This document shows positions 31,869-35,951 of a DNA stretch of 35,951 nucleotides, one piece after another. The stretch is from the NCBI GenBank assembly GCA_022792495.1, contig JAAWBD010000065.1, positions 1 to 35,951 on the forward strand. Direction: 5' to 3'. The notes below the pieces were generated by a model. The model was given only the letters and a program-made list of their open reading frames with translations. It was not told where the DNA came from and made no database searches. The translations under genes and the position numbers were made by a program. The first letter of the stretch is position 1. Every line of letters begins with the position of its first letter. This DNA is from Oscillospiraceae bacterium. GTDB lineage: Bacteria; Bacillota; Clostridia; Oscillospirales; Oscillospiraceae.

Positions 31869-32843
31869 CTAATTCTGCCAAAAAATATGCTGACCTTTGA
31901 TAAAGGGAAAGCGGATCAGGCCGCCTCCGTCTAACTCACAGCGGTGGAGATCCAGGGCGGAGATCTGGCTGTTTTCATAGGAGGTGTAGTAGTAGATCCC
32001 CCTGGTGGCGTTACAGCAGGAGGTGTAGATGGTGACATCATAATGGCCGTTGTCCAGCTGGCAGCAGCCCCGCTGCTGGGCTACAGAGCCCAAGATGTGG
32101 AAGAACTGGCTGACGCTCTCCTCTTCGGAAGAGCCGGAGCGGGAGTTGAGACGGGTAAAGGAGGCCCGGACAAAGCGGGACTGGGAGGACAGATCCCCGG
32201 GTAGGCCCAGAGCCCCCATGCCCCGGCTGTATGGCTGCAGATCCAACTTGCTGGAAAAATGATTGCTGGGAGCCTTGGGAGACAGGGACATGAAGTTGTT
32301 CAGGTTGAATAGCTGCTGTGGAAAGGGGGGATTATTGGTCAGGACTCCCGTGGGGTTGTCATACACCATTACGCCATCCTGGATGGATTCCACCACGATG
32401 GAGCCCTCGTGGTCGGAGATCATCCAGTGAAGGTGGGCGACGGGGAAGTTTTTTTGGAAGGGCTCTGGGATGAGATTGATCCGCTCCAGCAGGTGTCGGG
32501 CCTCCTGTATGGTGGCGCATTGTGACAGGATCCAGGGAATGAATTCAAAGGTGGCAATGTTGTCCTTTCCGGGAGCCGGGTCATGGTAGACCGCGTTTCC
32601 TACGAAATTGAGCCCAGCCATACAAAGACCCTTCTCGTTCATGCCGTCATAAAAAAGAGGGATACCATCCTCAATGTGAGCGATCCCTATGATGGCGTAA
32701 TGGCTGAAAATGGACGGGGCATGGCGAAAGAGGAAGGGGTATTTCCGGGGGGTCACCGCCAGCTCCTCCCCATAGGAAAAATCATAATCCAGGGTACGAC
32801 CAAAATAAAAGTCCTTGGTCAGATAGGTAGCCGCTGTGCACAT
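31869..32843 (-). CDS. Bile salt hydrolase (choloylglycine hydrolase, Ntn family)
   Basis: The enzyme removes the amino acid from conjugated bile acids. After loss of Met1, Cys2 is the nucleophile (MCTAATYLTKDFYFGR). Arg16 and Asp19 follow in FGRTLDYD, with Asn79 in GLN and Asn170 in GVLTNNP. Arg223 lies in SRFVRASF, and LHWMISDHEGSIVVES is at 138-153. The order and wording of these blocks follow the Clostridium perfringens enzyme closely (DGMNEKGL, LHWMISD, GLPGD, TSCxxxxRGIYYY). Penicillin V acylase activity is the alternative. It has no signal peptide and is 324 residues. AAAGGAGG precedes the ATG. Confidence 0.93.
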   Translation of the reverse strand: MCTAATYLTKDFYFGRTLDYDFSYGEELAVTPRKYPFLFRHAPSIFSHYAIIGIAHIEDGIPLFYDGMNEKGLCMAGLNFVGNAVYHDPAPGKDNIATFEFIPWILSQCATIQEARHLLERINLIPEPFQKNFPVAHLHWMISDHEGSIVVESIQDGVMVYDNPTGVLTNNPPFPQQLFNLNNFMSLSPKAPSNHFSSKLDLQPYSRGMGALGLPGDLSSQSRFVRASFTRLNSRSGSSEEESVSQFFHILGSVAQQRGCCQLDNGHYDVTIYTSCCNATRGIYYYTSYENSQISALDLHRCELDGGGLIRFPFIKGQHIFWQN

Positions 32844-32912
32844 CAGTCACTCCTCCTTTACAGCTATGATAACAAAACTACCCCCATTTTATGCTGTTGA
32901 CAAAAAGAATAG

Positions 32913-32946
32913 AAAACGGCGGGAGCATTTCCGCTCCCGCCGTTTT
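32913..32946 (-). terminator. Terminator of the alaS-DUF4250 operon
   Basis: A perfect 14-bp stem (32913-32926 / 32933-32946) with a 6-base loop. On the minus strand it ends in TTTTCTATT, a few bases after the DUF4250 stop. It can also act weakly on the other strand. Confidence 0.88.
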
Positions 32947-32950
32947 GGGT

Positions 32951-33123
32951 CTATCGAAATTGATTCAGCTCTGGGATATACTGAAATCCAGCCTTATCCA
33001 GCTTGGATATCAGTTCCGCTGTGGAGATCTCCTGCTCCTCACAGAAAGGCTCCAGGGAGGAGAAACGATCCCGCAACTGGGTGTTCACGTAGCTGAGCAG
33101 GATGAAGGGATCTTGGGGCAGCA

Positions 33124-33124
<1 letters not shown>
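32951..33124 (-). CDS. DUF4250 domain protein
   Basis: This is a small cytosolic protein of 57 residues: MLPQDPFILLSYVNTQLRDR, then FSSLEPFCEEQEISTAELIS, then KLDKAGFQYIPELNQF. The opening P-x-DPxxLLSxVNxxLRD pattern and the closing Y-x-x-E-x-NQF are the DUF4250 signature, a short family of unknown function common in Clostridia. The ATG overlaps the alaS stop by one base (TAATG), with AAGGTGGGG within alaS as Shine-Dalgarno, so it is translated with alaS. A terminator follows. Confidence 0.9.
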
Positions 33125-35796
<2,672 letters not shown>

Positions 35797-35835
35797 GGTG
35801 AAGATACCTCCAATCAAAAATGTGGGGTGGGCAAC

Positions 35836-35951
35836 AAAAAACGCTCCGCCCCTGTCGGTTCAGGGGCGAAGCGTGATAGACGGCTCCGCGGTACCACCCT
35901 GATTTGCCATGCCGAAGGGCAGGGCATCTCATTTGCATCGGGTAAGGGGGA
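35836..35951 (-). promoter_or_regulatory. T-box riboswitch leader of alaS (3' part)
   Basis: On the minus strand the core AGGGTGGTACCGCGG (about 35886-35900) is followed by a terminator: a 14-bp stem (35841-35854 / 35861-35874) and six T (35836-35841). In the T-box, uncharged tRNA pairs with TGGT, which suits the A73-CCA end expected of tRNA-Ala. Specifier stem I, the alanine codon and the promoter lie beyond the window edge, so the leader is only partly visible. Confidence 0.93.

Noticed and set aside
32858-32902. Possible bile salt hydrolase promoter TTGTCA-17-TAGTTT on the minus strand
   Set aside because: The -10 match is too weak to list as a promoter.

Overview
The window is GC-rich, densely packed DNA from a spore-forming Gram-positive anaerobe, most likely a gut member of the Oscillospiraceae (Flavonifractor / Pseudoflavonifractor / Lawsonibacter type). 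The evidence is Firmicutes-style Shine-Dalgarno sites with many GTG/TTG starts, sporulation genes (spoVAD, spoVAE, spoIIR and a SleB-type hydrolase), a T-box leader, a tetrahydrofolate riboswitch, a bile salt hydrolase and a rubredoxin. The genus is an inference. No rRNA, tRNA, CRISPR array, insertion sequence or prophage was seen.

Layout. 1-5000: tail of a hydrolase-like gene, nnr (NAD(P)HX repair), a LolA-fold lipoprotein resembling GerS/YdcC, a reversed SUFU-domain gene, alr and mazF. This resembles the Firmicutes ydcC-alr-ndoAI-ndoA neighbourhood, but with no visible antitoxin gene. 5000-9200: two secreted proteins (one with SLH domains), TspO, TrhA (hemolysin III family), a ferritin-like protein and spoVAE. 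9200-12400: spoVAD, a GNAT acetyltransferase, and a zinc-ribbon protein coupled to an acyl-ACP thioesterase. 12400-17600: guaB behind a near-consensus promoter, an LRR-like orphan, a small membrane-anchored orphan, a SleB-type hydrolase, a type-4 uracil-DNA glycosylase, and a divergent pair of a small unknown protein and an XRE regulator.

17600-22140 is one apparent operon: Lrp regulator, aminotransferase, ThrH phosphatase, DUF1015 protein and ispE. 22190-23100 holds spoIIR and rubredoxin behind a sequence matching the forespore sigma-F promoter. 24250-26970 holds holA, rnmV and two P-loop kinases. 26960-28840 holds a THF riboswitch, folT, and a decayed K+/H+ antiporter overlapping folT by four bases. 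28840-35951 lies on the minus strand: a GT-C-type membrane protein behind a HIT protein, a cupin, a bile salt hydrolase, and a T-box-controlled alaS followed by a DUF4250 gene.

The points most worth following are the probable forespore expression of rubredoxin with spoIIR, the degraded antiporter, the tspO ribosome-binding site buried in a terminator-like hairpin, the orphan mazF with a structured leader, and the ThrH-DUF1015 link. No wholly new multi-gene system is evident.
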